In this document: in pieces, positions 17,221 to 26,244 of the stretch
How the letters are laid out: each line of letters begins with the position of its first letter
Position numbering within the stretch: position 1 is the first letter of the stretch
Assembly (NCBI GenBank): GCA_039180675.1
Contig: JBCDDC010000015.1
Coordinates: 55,273 to 119,272, forward strand
Direction: 5' to 3'
Source of the DNA: Thermohalobaculum sp039180675
Lineage (GTDB): Bacteria > Pseudomonadota > Alphaproteobacteria > Rhodobacterales > Rhodobacteraceae
DNA: 64,000 nucleotides
The notes under the pieces: model-generated
Seen by the model: only the letters and a program-made list of their open reading frames with translations
Told to the model about the DNA's origin: nothing
The model's database searches: none
Made by a program: the position numbers and the translations under genes

Positions 17221-19437
17221 ATGTCGCAATTCAACTACGAAGTCGACGGCGACATTGCCGTCATCACCTGGGACATCCAGGACAAGTCGATGAATGTCAT
17301 CGGTCCGGGCTTCAACGAAGAGCTTGAGACGTTGGTAGACCGGTACATCGCTGATGAGAACGTCAAGGGCGCGGTCTTCACCTCTGCCAAGCGGGACCTC
17401 GGGGCCGGGGCTGATCTCAGCATGCTCGCCGGGGCCAAGATCGCGGCGCAGAAATCGGGCAAGAACGTCGCCGAGGCGATGTTCGAGTTTTCGATGGGTC
17501 TGCACAGAGTGTTCCGCAAGATTGAGCGGGGCGGAGCCGACCCGAAGACCAACAAGGGCGGCAAACCCATGGCAGTCGCCTCACCCGGCACGATGCTCGG
17601 TGGTGTCTTCGAGATTGGCCTTGCAGCGCATCGCCGTTTCCAGGCCGACAATCCGAAAGCCAAGATCGGGCTGCCGGAAGTGATGGTTGGCGTATTCCCC
17701 GGCGGCGGCGGCGCCACCCGCTTGCCCCGCATGCTGGGCCTCATGGGCTCTGGTGAGTTTCTGATGCAGGGCAAAACTGTTGAGCCGAAGAAGGCGAAGT
17801 CAGCGGGTCTCGTCGATGAGGTTGTTCCCGCCGATGAGCTGTTGAACACCGCGAAAGACTGGGTTCGGAACTCGACTGAGAAAGATGCGGTAAAGCCCTG
17901 GGATGAAAAAGGGTTCAAGTTCCCGGGCGGTGCGCCCTATCATCCGGCTGGCTTCCCGATGTATGTCGGCGCGATGGCGATGGCCAACGGTAAGACGATG
18001 GGGAACATGGTGAATGTCCAGTCCATGCTGTCCGCAGTCTATGAAGGCGCGCAGCTGCCGATGGATGCTGCGCTTCGGGTCGAGGCGCGCTGGTTCACCA
18101 ACGTTCTTCTGCACCCGCAGACCGAAGCGATGATCCGCTCGATCTTCCTCAACAAGCAGGCGCTTGAGAAGGGTGCTGTGCGTCCCCAAGGGGTCGCTGA
18201 TCAGACGGTGAAGAAAGTCGGTGTCCTCGGCGCCGGTATGATGGGCGCGGGCATCGCGTATGTCTCGGCCAATGCCGGGATAGAGGTGGTTCTGCTCGAC
18301 CGCGATATTGAGGCGGCGGAGAAGGGCAAGGCCTATTCGACCGGCATCCTCGACAAGGGGATCTCCCGCAAGAAGGTCACCGAAGAGAAGAAGGCCGAGG
18401 TTCTGGGTCGCATCCAGACGACGTCGGACTATGGCGATCTCTCAGGTTGCGATCTGATCGTCGAGGCTGTCTTCGAAGATCCAGGCATCAAGGCCGATGT
18501 GACTAAGGCAACCGAGGCGGTAATCCCGGCGGATGCGATTTTCGCCTCCAACACCTCGACCCTGCCGATCACGGGTCTGGCGGAAGCGTCTTCGCGCCCC
18601 GAGCAGTTCATCGGCATCCACTTCTTCTCACCCGTCGACAAGATGATGCTCGTCGAGATCATCAAGGGAGAGAAGACCGGCGATGTGGCTGTGGCCAAGG
18701 CGCTCGATTTTGTCCGCCAGATCCGCAAGGTGCCGATCGTGGTCAATGACGCCCGGTACTTCTACGCCAACCGGTGCATCATCCCCTACATCAACGAGGC
18801 GGGATCGATGGTGGCGGAAGGTGTTGCCCCAGCGCTTGTCGAGAATGCAGGCCGTCTGATGGGCATGCCGGTGCCGCCGCTGCAGCTCAACGACGAGACC
18901 TCTCTGGATCTGGGCGCGAAGATTCTGAAGGCCACCAAGGAGCAGATGGGCAATTCGTATGTGCCTGGCGGCTCTGACGATCTGATCCTGAAAATGGTCG
19001 ATGATCTCGGACGGTTTGGCCGCAAGAACGGCAAGGGCTTCTACGACTATGACGAGAAGGGCAAGCGCCAGGGCCTCTGGCCTGGGCTAACCGACCACTT
19101 CCCGGCTGCCGATGAGCAGCCCGATGTCGAAGAGGTAAAGGCCCGGCTTATCCTGCCTCAGGTTCTGGAGGCGATCCGCGCGCTGGAAGAGAATGTCCTT
19201 CTCGACATTCGTGAGGGCGATGTGGGCGCGATCTTCGGCTGGGGCTTCATGCCATGGTCCGGGGGCCCGCTGTCCTGGGTGGACATCACGGGCCCGGCGA
19301 AGGTCGTCGAACTCTGCGATGAGATGGAGGCCAAGCATGGTGAGCGCTTCAAGGCGCCTGACCTGCTCCGCGATCTCGCCGCCAAGGGCGAGACCTTCTA
19401 CGGCCGTTTCCAGCCGGGCGTTGCTCAGGCAGCGTGA
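17221..19437 (+). CDS. fadJ: Bifunctional enoyl-CoA hydratase/3-hydroxyacyl-CoA dehydrogenase
   Basis: The 738-residue multifunctional enzyme has an N-terminal crotonase domain (oxyanion-hole region GTMLGGVFE; acid residues E131 and E153 in GLPEVMVG). A Rossmann domain with LGAGMMGAGIAYV starts near residue 335, the dehydrogenase His467 lies in GIHFFSPVD, and a C-terminal helical repeat follows. It hydrates 2-enoyl-CoA and oxidises the 3-hydroxy product with NAD. GGGAGG precedes the start. A paralog of the same architecture lies at 33158-35359. A GC-rich hairpin (GCGCCC with GGGCGC) around 19446-19477 may end the operon. Confidence 0.92.
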   Translation: MSQFNYEVDGDIAVITWDIQDKSMNVIGPGFNEELETLVDRYIADENVKGAVFTSAKRDLGAGADLSMLAGAKIAAQKSGKNVAEAMFEFSMGLHRVFRKIERGGADPKTNKGGKPMAVASPGTMLGGVFEIGLAAHRRFQADNPKAKIGLPEVMVGVFPGGGGATRLPRMLGLMGSGEFLMQGKTVEPKKAKSAGLVDEVVPADELLNTAKDWVRNSTEKDAVKPWDEKGFKFPGGAPYHPAGFPMYVGAMAMANGKTMGNMVNVQSMLSAVYEGAQLPMDAALRVEARWFTNVLLHPQTEAMIRSIFLNKQALEKGAVRPQGVADQTVKKVGVLGAGMMGAGIAYVSANAGIEVVLLDRDIEAAEKGKAYSTGILDKGISRKKVTEEKKAEVLGRIQTTSDYGDLSGCDLIVEAVFEDPGIKADVTKATEAVIPADAIFASNTSTLPITGLAEASSRPEQFIGIHFFSPVDKMMLVEIIKGEKTGDVAVAKALDFVRQIRKVPIVVNDARYFYANRCIIPYINEAGSMVAEGVAPALVENAGRLMGMPVPPLQLNDETSLDLGAKILKATKEQMGNSYVPGGSDDLILKMVDDLGRFGRKNGKGFYDYDEKGKRQGLWPGLTDHFPAADEQPDVEEVKARLILPQVLEAIRALEENVLLDIREGDVGAIFGWGFMPWSGGPLSWVDITGPAKVVELCDEMEAKHGERFKAPDLLRDLAAKGETFYGRFQPGVAQAA

Positions 19438-19494
19438 TTGAGCTTGCGCCCCGGGTCTCAGATGCCTCAGGGCGCGTGATACCGCCCGATCACA

Positions 19495-20889
19495 TCACTC
19501 GGTCTGCCTCAGGGGGCAGGGGCGCCCGTTCTTGAAGACATAGATCCGGTCGATACGGGTCGGATCTCCATGTGCATAGTCGGCGCCAGGGTCGAGCGTG
19601 CCCACGCCGCAGCAAAGACCCGGCTTGGGGCAGACGCCAAGCTCCGGCGTGCCCGCGAACTGGGTGACGCCCTTATCCGCGAGGTAGGTCGTCAGCCATT
19701 GCGGGTCATCGGCGTTACGGGCGTATGTGGCGGTGTTCATGACGCCCTTGCCGTCGATCACCTGACTGGGATAGCGCCGCCACGCCAAGTAGGCCGCCCC
19801 TTCGTAGGCGAAGACAGTTCCATCGACGGTCTTGGTGCTGTCGAGAACCCGTGCATATTCACGTGCTGGCTCCCACGCCTGGAAAAACTGCACACCGGCG
19901 GCCGCGACGGGGATCGCGAGGCAAAAGACGATCGCGGGCGCAGCCCGCCAGTCGATCTCGGGCAGGGCTCGCCCGGCCGCGTAGATCGCCAGGATGAGCG
20001 GGGCCGCAAAGTACCAATCGCCAAGCTCGGAGAGCACCACGTGCACGACGATAAAGGCGAAGAGCGCAAGATGCAGCACAGGATTGAACAGCATCCTGCG
20101 CCGGTCGACTCCGGGCCGGACATAGGCAAGACCGAGCGCGATGATAGCCCCGATCCAGGCCGCAAACCGGATCTGATTATCGAGCGACGCGATGTTGGCG
20201 ATGATGCGCTCTTGGAAGCCTGAGACCGAGCCCGCCTGCTGCAGCACGCCCTTTTGCAGCAAGGCGACGGAGACGAACTCTCCAGCGATCAGCCAGTTTG
20301 CTGCAAAATAGAGAACAAGCCCCAAACCCGACCCTATGAGGAAAGGGACGAAGAGCGGCCGGTCCCGCAGCCGCGCCCAGATCGCGAGGATTGCGAAGCA
20401 GATAAGAAAATCGACCCGCGTCAGAACGATGGCGGCCGTCAACGCGATGACGACAAGCCTTTGCCGTGTATCGACCGCCCAGGTAAGGGCGATGAACAGA
20501 AGCGCAGCAAAAACACCCTCCGCCCCGAAACCAGTCAGATAGACCGCGGCCAGGATCTGCACGAAGACGATTGGCGGGACCATCCACGCGAAGAAGAGCA
20601 GCGGAAGCACGGCGACACCCATCAGTGCGGTCTCCACCGGGATCGTCTGCGCCAGTGGGAATGTCAGCCCGCTCAGCACGGCCATCCACAACAGGTGGTA
20701 GCCATTGGTGACGTCGATCCCGTCAAAGGTCGAGCGGCCGGATTCGATCAGATTCCGCGCAATATGGAAGGTGCTGTAGCTGTGCTCAGAATGCATGCCC
20801 GCCGGGTGCAGGTTCAACTGCCAGGCCGCGAGCAAGAGGAACAAGACCGCCAGAAACAGGTTATTTGCGCGTTCCTGAAAAGAGGGCAT
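19495..20889 (-). CDS. Polytopic GT-C-like membrane protein, putative glycosyltransferase
   Basis: This 464-residue inner-membrane protein has about ten hydrophobic helices in residues 10-345 and a soluble C-terminal tail. The segment STFDGIDVTNGYHLLWM near residue 55 resembles the D-G-x-x-TNG-x-x-P/L-LW loop of polyprenol-linked (GT-C, GT39-like) sugar transferases, where the periplasmic loop carries the catalytic acid. The tail contains a Cys cluster, CPKPGLCCG and CPL, that would be periplasmic and could form disulfides. No glycan cluster is adjacent, so substrate and role are unknown. It is the last of three minus-strand genes; the FAD oxidoreductase upstream ends nine bases before it. 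Confidence 0.6.
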   Translation of the reverse strand: MPSFQERANNLFLAVLFLLLAAWQLNLHPAGMHSEHSYSTFHIARNLIESGRSTFDGIDVTNGYHLLWMAVLSGLTFPLAQTIPVETALMGVAVLPLLFFAWMVPPIVFVQILAAVYLTGFGAEGVFAALLFIALTWAVDTRQRLVVIALTAAIVLTRVDFLICFAILAIWARLRDRPLFVPFLIGSGLGLVLYFAANWLIAGEFVSVALLQKGVLQQAGSVSGFQERIIANIASLDNQIRFAAWIGAIIALGLAYVRPGVDRRRMLFNPVLHLALFAFIVVHVVLSELGDWYFAAPLILAIYAAGRALPEIDWRAAPAIVFCLAIPVAAAGVQFFQAWEPAREYARVLDSTKTVDGTVFAYEGAAYLAWRRYPSQVIDGKGVMNTATYARNADDPQWLTTYLADKGVTQFAGTPELGVCPKPGLCCGVGTLDPGADYAHGDPTRIDRIYVFKNGRPCPLRQTE

Positions 20890-20898
20890 GGCTGTGTC

Positions 20899-22146
20899 CT
20901 ACGCGTCGAACCTGTCAACCCGGTAGGGCCCGAGATCGATGTTCGTCGGCATGTCGCTTGCCAGACCTGCTGCGATGCGCCCAACCTTCGCGCCCATAGT
21001 GAGACCGAGATGCTGGCCACCGCAAGCGAATATGATCCCCGGCGCTTTTGGGCTGGCGCCGAGCAGCGGCAAGCTGTCGGGGGTCGACGGGCGGCGGCCC
21101 ATCCATTGGGTTTCGCCCTCCCATTCGAGATCCGGGTAAAGCCGCTTCGCCTGCCGTCGTATCAGGGCATAGGGCGTTTGCTTTGCAGGTGCATCGATCG
21201 GGGCAAATTCTGCGAGCCCGGCGACGCGAAGGCCCGGGGCCATAGGGGTTGCCGCCAGTTTTGCGGAGCCGATCATGTAGGGGCTCGGAGGCTTGCGGCT
21301 CGCGCCGGTAAAGACAACGTGGTAGCCCCGCTCCGCCTGCATCATCGCCTTGTGTCCGAGCCGTTTGGCCAGCTTTCCAGACCAGACGCCGGTGGCGATG
21401 ATCGCGCGGTCTGCTTCGATCTCCTCGCCACCTCCGAGGGTGATCTTTGCGGCGCCGTCACCGTTCGGCTTGATGTCTGTGGCCTCTGCAATCTGAAGCG
21501 TGCCGCCCGCGGCCTGAAACGCTTCGGCGAGGGCTCTGGAGTAGGCAGAGGGGTCCTTGATCCAGCCGTGATTATGCAGCGCGGCGCCAAAGCCGTGTTC
21601 GCCCCCCAGATGCGGGTCGCGGTCGAGCAGTGCGTCGCGGTCCCACTCATCCCAGGTGATGCCGTTCTCCCGCCGCACGGTCCAGCCGAAGTCATCCGCT
21701 TCGTAGGCATTGCGGGACGGGTAGAGGTAGACATAAGGCCCCCGCTCGATCAGCGCTTCCGCTGCGGTGTCCTTCGCGAGAGCCTCATGCTGCTCCAGAC
21801 TGTCCGAGATCAGGGGCGCCAGAGCCTTGGCTATAAGGCGAACGCCGGCCTCGGTCCCCTTCCTCAGGAACGGAATCAGCCAGGGCAAAAGACCCGGCAG
21901 ATGCACCGGGTTGAAAAACAGCGGGCCATCACGGTCGAGCCACATCTTAGGGATCTTTGGCAGCAGGCCCGGCACCGAGACGGGCACGACTGCGCCACTG
22001 GCGAGGATCCCGGCGTTCCCAAAGGATGTCTGGTTCTCATCCCCGGGCAAAACTCGGTCGATGAGGGTCACAGCATGACCATCACGCGCCAACACAAGAG
22101 AACTGGCAACACCCGTGATCCCAGCACCGACAACGACGATACGTAT
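20899..22146 (-). CDS. DadA-like FAD-dependent amino acid dehydrogenase; start codon appears to be ATA
   Basis: This 415-residue protein matches D-amino acid dehydrogenases (DadA): an N-terminal FAD motif VVVGAGITGVASS, then FGNAGILASGAVVP and the C-terminal WMGRRPSTPDSLPLLG. It would deaminate an amino acid and pass electrons to the respiratory chain. In frame, the first ATG/GTG/TTG lies after the FAD motif, so any canonical start would delete it; upstream the frame is open for only 13 codons to a TAA. The codon in the expected position, preceded by the purine-rich GGGGGGCGG, is ATA at 22146-22144. This is either a rare AUA start or a sequence variant of ATG. Downstream FAD and substrate regions look intact. 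Confidence 0.75.
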   Translation of the reverse strand: MRIVVVGAGITGVASSLVLARDGHAVTLIDRVLPGDENQTSFGNAGILASGAVVPVSVPGLLPKIPKMWLDRDGPLFFNPVHLPGLLPWLIPFLRKGTEAGVRLIAKALAPLISDSLEQHEALAKDTAAEALIERGPYVYLYPSRNAYEADDFGWTVRRENGITWDEWDRDALLDRDPHLGGEHGFGAALHNHGWIKDPSAYSRALAEAFQAAGGTLQIAEATDIKPNGDGAAKITLGGGEEIEADRAIIATGVWSGKLAKRLGHKAMMQAERGYHVVFTGASRKPPSPYMIGSAKLAATPMAPGLRVAGLAEFAPIDAPAKQTPYALIRRQAKRLYPDLEWEGETQWMGRRPSTPDSLPLLGASPKAPGIIFACGGQHLGLTMGAKVGRIAAGLASDMPTNIDLGPYRVDRFDA

Positions 22147-22242
22147 ATCCGCCCCCCGACAAAACCTGTGAGAGGTTTTCCGGAAACTTAATCTTTGTCA
22201 ACTGGTTGAGGCGCGTCCTTCGGAGCGTGTCATGGTTCAGTA

Positions 22243-23337
22243 TCAGCCGGGTTGGGGTGCGAAATCCGCGGGCAGGAGATGTTCTGCCGACACGCCGGCC
22301 AGATCAGCCGCAAGCGCTCGCCCCACGAGATGCCCTATTCCGAGGCCAATCTTGTATCCCCCTGATGCAAGGTAAAGCCGCTCGGCCCCGGGTACTGGGC
22401 CGATTGTCGGCTCCCGTCCCGGTGGCTTCGGTCTGATACCCGCCCAGCGCTCGACAACCGGCGCATTTTCCAACGCGGGGCAGAGCTGCCGGGCCCGCGC
22501 GATGACATCCTCGACGCCGCCATCGGGTTCAGCCGTCTCCCACTCAGCCTCATGCGTCGAGCCAACGGCAACCAGACCGCCCGGTTGCGGGACGATGTAG
22601 AGATGCGGCATCTGCACGACCGGCATCTCCGGCGGCGTCTGCGCACGCAAAAGCGCAGCCTGACCCTTGATGCCCTTGCCCTTCCGCGTGCCCGAAAGCA
22701 CCGGGCTTCGCCAGCCCGCCGCAACGACCACGGTTCCGGCTTCGATCGTCCCTTGAAGGAAAGCCACCATGCCAGAGGCGCCATCGATGTGCTGCGCCTC
22801 CCAGCTGAGGCGGAGTTCTGCTGTATGTTCGACCGCGCTTGCCAGGGCTTCGATGTAAAGCCTTGGCATGATGCGCCCCGAGAGCGTGTCCTTGACCAGT
22901 CCGCACGGGCAGTTCTCGGCCGGAAGGAATGATCCCACAACCGCGGGCGGCTGATCCATAACCTCAAACTTTGCCATGCCTTTCCATCTGGCCTGGGCGT
23001 CGACGACGTGTTCCTCCGCGCGGCCCCTGGCACGCTGATCCGCCAGCGGGCTTAGGCGGCCCGAGCGTATGTAGCCTGTCGGCAAGCCGGTCTGTTCGGT
23101 CAGTTGATCAGTGGCGTCCTGCAGGCTCAGCAGCGCGTCCAGTTGAAACTGCTTCATCGGCCGCCAGCGCACCGGCATGTGCGGTGTCAGCGCCCCTACG
23201 ACACCGCCGCTCGCCCCCGCGCCCGGCTTGTCCCGGTCGACGCAGATCACGCGCATGCCGGCGCGCGCGCATTCGAGCGCGGTCCAAAGGCCGAAGACGC
23301 CCGCACCGATGACCAGAACATCGGCCGTGTCACCCAT
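22243..23337 (-). CDS. FAD-dependent oxidoreductase, MnmC C-domain-like
   Basis: This 364-residue DAO-fold flavoprotein has VLVIGAGVFGLW at the N-terminus, a GAGASGGVVGALTPHMPVRW block resembling the oxidase half (MnmC2) of bifunctional MnmC, and a C-terminal GYKIGLGIGHL FAD contact. In gamma-proteobacteria MnmC2 converts cmnm5U34 to nm5U34 in tRNA before the methylase half acts. Here the methylase homolog mnmD is the divergent neighbour 37 bases away, favouring an MnmC2-like role, though a general amino-acid oxidase function is possible. ATG 23337 is preferred to ATG 23376, which would overlap the mnmD start codon. Confidence 0.65.
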   Translation of the reverse strand: MGDTADVLVIGAGVFGLWTALECARAGMRVICVDRDKPGAGASGGVVGALTPHMPVRWRPMKQFQLDALLSLQDATDQLTEQTGLPTGYIRSGRLSPLADQRARGRAEEHVVDAQARWKGMAKFEVMDQPPAVVGSFLPAENCPCGLVKDTLSGRIMPRLYIEALASAVEHTAELRLSWEAQHIDGASGMVAFLQGTIEAGTVVVAAGWRSPVLSGTRKGKGIKGQAALLRAQTPPEMPVVQMPHLYIVPQPGGLVAVGSTHEAEWETAEPDGGVEDVIARARQLCPALENAPVVERWAGIRPKPPGREPTIGPVPGAERLYLASGGYKIGLGIGHLVGRALAADLAGVSAEHLLPADFAPQPG

Positions 23338-23374
23338 GCTTGCACCTGTCTTCCTGTTTCGCCAGAAACCGCCC

Positions 23375-24061
23375 ATGACAGATCGAAGCGCCGATGAAAA
23401 GCCGCAGAGCCTGGATTGGCAGGCTGGCGTTCCGGTGTCGCGCCGATTCGAGGACCCCTACTACTCGCTGAGCGACGGGCTTGCGGAGACGGAGCATGTC
23501 TTTCTGCACGGCAACGACCTGCCGTCGCGGTGGCCGTCGACTGTGTCCTTTCAGATCGCAGAGCTTGGGTTTGGCACAGGCCTCGGGTTCCTCGCCGCAC
23601 GCCGTCTCTGGCGTCAGATATCGCCCAGCGACGCTAGACTGAGATTCACATCCTTCGAAATCAATCCGCTGACGACGGATGAGATGGCGCGGGCCCTGAA
23701 ACCTTGGCCTGACTTGGATGCTGAGGATCTGCTTGATCACTGGCCCTTCGAGGGCCGTATCTCGGTCGGAGATATTCAACTCGAGGTGATCCCAGGCGAT
23801 GCACGCCAGACCGTCCCGGCGTGGACTGAAAAGGCGGACGCCTGGTTCCTTGACGGCTTTGCACCCGCCAAGAATCCAGAGCTTTGGGGGCCCGCGCTGA
23901 TGCAGGCCGTGGCGGACCACACGGCGGTTAACGGCACCTTCGCGACCTACACAGCGGCTGGCCATGTGCGCCGTGCGCTGAGCGTCGCGGGCTTCGACGT
24001 CACCCGGCGGGAGGGCTTTGGGCGCAAACGGCACATGACCACCGGGCGCCTCAACGTCTGA
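23375..24061 (+). CDS. mnmD: tRNA (mnm5s2U34)-methyltransferase MnmD
   Basis: The 228-residue protein is a stand-alone version of the MnmC methylase half (DUF752), an S-adenosylmethionine-dependent enzyme that makes mnm5U at the wobble position of certain tRNAs. The SAM motif is FQIAELGFGTGLGFLAA, and the family signature DAWFLDGFAPAKNPELW near residue 160 is complete. ATG 23375 is chosen because longer readings from 23177 lie on the opposite strand of the neighbouring oxidoreductase. No clear ribosome site is visible and only 37 bases separate the divergent starts, so the transcript may be nearly leaderless. Confidence 0.9.
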   Translation: MTDRSADEKPQSLDWQAGVPVSRRFEDPYYSLSDGLAETEHVFLHGNDLPSRWPSTVSFQIAELGFGTGLGFLAARRLWRQISPSDARLRFTSFEINPLTTDEMARALKPWPDLDAEDLLDHWPFEGRISVGDIQLEVIPGDARQTVPAWTEKADAWFLDGFAPAKNPELWGPALMQAVADHTAVNGTFATYTAAGHVRRALSVAGFDVTRREGFGRKRHMTTGRLNV

Positions 24062-24068
24062 TTTTTCT

Positions 24069-24106
24069 TTCAAACCCGGTCCACGCGATTTAATCGCCGG
24101 TTTGAA
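24069..24106. other. Nested hairpin upstream of the hydantoinase gene
   Basis: TTCAAACC-C-GG (24069-24079) pairs with CCGGTTTGAA (24097-24106), one base bulged. A second stem, GCGAT with ATCGC (24085-24097) around a TTA loop, sits inside. It occupies half of the 71-base gap between mnmD and the hydantoinase start. No T tract follows on the plus strand; on the minus strand AGAAAAAT follows. Role unknown. Confidence 0.35.
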
Positions 24107-24132
24107 GCGGCTGTTTGCAGGGCGTGGACCAT

Positions 24133-26181
24133 ATGACGAAAGCTCCAGTTCTCCTCGGCGTCGATACCGGCGGCACCTACACCGACGCGGTGCTGATAGA
24201 TGAGACGCGCATGTCCGACGGGCCTGCCAGCGTGCTTGCGTCGGTTAAGGCGTTGACGACCCGTGATGATCTCGCACGCGGCGTGGATGAGGCGATCTCG
24301 GGTGTGCTTTCAGAGGACGTGAACCCCAATCAGGTCGCGATGGTCGCCCTCTCGACGACACTGGCGACGAATGCGCTGGTAGAGGGGCAGGGCGGACGGG
24401 TTGCTCTCATCATGATCGGGTTCGACCCGGCCGACATCGCGCGCCAGGGATTGGGCGATGCGTTGGGGAGCGATCCGCTCATCCAACTGACCGGTGGCCA
24501 CGATGCGATGGGCAACGAGATCTGCCCGGTTGATCTCGATGCATTGCGGCGCACTCTGCGTGACCTGCGTGTTGGCGGTTTCGCGATCTGCAGCCACTTT
24601 GCCGTGCGCAACACGGCGCATGAGAATGCGGCCCGCGAGGTTGTGCGGGAGGTGACGGGCCTCCCGGTTACTTGCAGCCACGAGTTGTCGGCTCAGGTCG
24701 GTGGACCCAAGCGCGCGCTCACGGCCCTGCTGAATGCCCGCCTGATCGGGATGATCGACCGGCTGATTGCAGGGGTCGAAGAGCTGTTGGTCGCCCGGGG
24801 GATCGCGGCGCCCCTCATGGTCGTTCGCGGCGACGGCTCACTCGTCTCGGCGGGATTCGCCCGGCAGCGCCCCATTGAGACGATCCTGTCAGGCCCGGCG
24901 GCGAGCCTCGTTGGCGCAGGCTGGCTGACGGGGGTTGAGGACGCGGTCGTATCCGACATTGGTGGCACCACGACGGATATCGCGATCCTGAGCGGGGGGC
25001 GGCCAAGGATCGATCCGGCGGGCGCCGAGGTTGGCGGCCTGCGCACCATGGTCGAGGCGGTCGCCATGCGGACCCATGGACTGGGCGGGGACAGCGAGGT
25101 CGCTTTGGCGGAGACGGGGCTCAAGGCGCGTCTCACGCTCGGCCCGCGGCGGGTAATCCCACTCTCGCTCCTGGCCACAACTGCGCCTGATGTCGTTTTC
25201 TCATCGCTCAAACGGCAGCGCGATTCCGGGCGCAGCGGAGAGCTGGATGGTCAGTTCTACGTCGCGTTGCGCCCGGATCCGGGTGATCTGGAGCCCGGCG
25301 ACGCGGATTTCCTGAGACGCCTCGGTGAAGGAGCTCAAGCGGCCGACCGGCTGTTTCGAAACAGGGTCGAGCGGATGTCAGCCAAACGGCTGGTCGCGCG
25401 CGGCCTGATCGGCCGGTGCGGTTTCACACCATCCGACGCGGCGCACGTTCTCGGTCGCCACGATGGCTGGGACAGGGACGCGGCGGTATTAGGCGGCGAG
25501 GTCTTTGCAGCCCGTCGCGGGAACGACGGCAAGACCGTCGCCGCTGGTCCGGTCGACCTCGCCGAGCGAATCCTGGAGGAGCTGATCCGCCGTTCAGCCG
25601 AGAAGATCCTCGATGCGGTTCTTCAGGAGGATGGGTTCCCGGGCAAGCATCTCTCTGCCCAGGTGCTTGCCCAGGCGGCGCTGGACCGTCACCAGGGCTT
25701 GGTCCAGCCCCGGCTGTCGCTGCGCGATCCCTTGATCGGGCTCGGCGCCTCGGCGGCGACCTATTATCCGGATGTTGCGGCGATGCTTGGCGCGACTGGC
25801 ATCACCCCCGAACATGCCGGGGTCGCGAATGCGATCGGCGCGGTTGTCGGCGGGATCCGGCTGAGCAGGAGCGGGCTGGTCAGCGTGCCGAGAGAGGGGC
25901 TCTTCCGCGCGCATCTGCCGACCCAGCCAAAGGATTTTGTTGCCGAGGCTGACGCCGTGGCTGCGCTGGTCGAAGAGCTCCACCGGTTGCTTCTGGTCTC
26001 CGCCCGCGAGGCGGGAGCGGAGAATGTCGAAATCGGCCATCATGTCGAGCGCCGCACCGCCGAGATCGAGGGTGTCAGCACCCTGATCGAGGCAACCGTC
26101 ACCCTCACAGCGACCGGACGGCCGCGCCGCGCGCATCACGACGGGATCACCGGATCTTCAAGGGAGTTTGCTGGTCTGTAG
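24133..26181 (+). CDS. Hydantoinase/oxoprolinase family protein (HyuA-type)
   Basis: This 682-residue protein has the two ATP-binding signatures of the hydantoinase A/acetone carboxylase beta family: LGVDTGGTYTDAVLID near residue 10 and SDIGGTTTDIAIL near residue 275. HyuA proteins normally work with HyuB in ATP-dependent opening of hydantoin, 5-oxoproline or related rings. No HyuB gene is adjacent; instead a carbon-nitrogen hydrolase follows 63 bases downstream. ATG 24133 has a moderate GCAGGGCG site; an upstream TTG frame start at 24115 is less likely. The actual substrate is unknown, and it may function alone or with a partner elsewhere. Confidence 0.85.
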   Translation: MTKAPVLLGVDTGGTYTDAVLIDETRMSDGPASVLASVKALTTRDDLARGVDEAISGVLSEDVNPNQVAMVALSTTLATNALVEGQGGRVALIMIGFDPADIARQGLGDALGSDPLIQLTGGHDAMGNEICPVDLDALRRTLRDLRVGGFAICSHFAVRNTAHENAAREVVREVTGLPVTCSHELSAQVGGPKRALTALLNARLIGMIDRLIAGVEELLVARGIAAPLMVVRGDGSLVSAGFARQRPIETILSGPAASLVGAGWLTGVEDAVVSDIGGTTTDIAILSGGRPRIDPAGAEVGGLRTMVEAVAMRTHGLGGDSEVALAETGLKARLTLGPRRVIPLSLLATTAPDVVFSSLKRQRDSGRSGELDGQFYVALRPDPGDLEPGDADFLRRLGEGAQAADRLFRNRVERMSAKRLVARGLIGRCGFTPSDAAHVLGRHDGWDRDAAVLGGEVFAARRGNDGKTVAAGPVDLAERILEELIRRSAEKILDAVLQEDGFPGKHLSAQVLAQAALDRHQGLVQPRLSLRDPLIGLGASAATYYPDVAAMLGATGITPEHAGVANAIGAVVGGIRLSRSGLVSVPREGLFRAHLPTQPKDFVAEADAVAALVEELHRLLLVSAREAGAENVEIGHHVERRTAEIEGVSTLIEATVTLTATGRPRRAHHDGITGSSREFAGL

Positions 26182-26244
26182 CTGCTGCTTGCTCACACTG
26201 GCGTAGGCGTGCGATATACAATTTATGCGGGAAAGGAGGTGGCG

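Noticed and set aside
20254..22191. 645-codon plus-strand frame across the GT-C and DadA-like genes
   Set aside because: It crosses two recognised minus-strand genes, is very rich in Arg/Gln/Asp and has no domain; a codon-bias shadow.
23177..23374. N-terminal extension of MnmD from 23177
   Set aside because: It overlaps the start region of the divergent oxidoreductase and lacks MnmD-like sequence before MTDRSADEKPQ.
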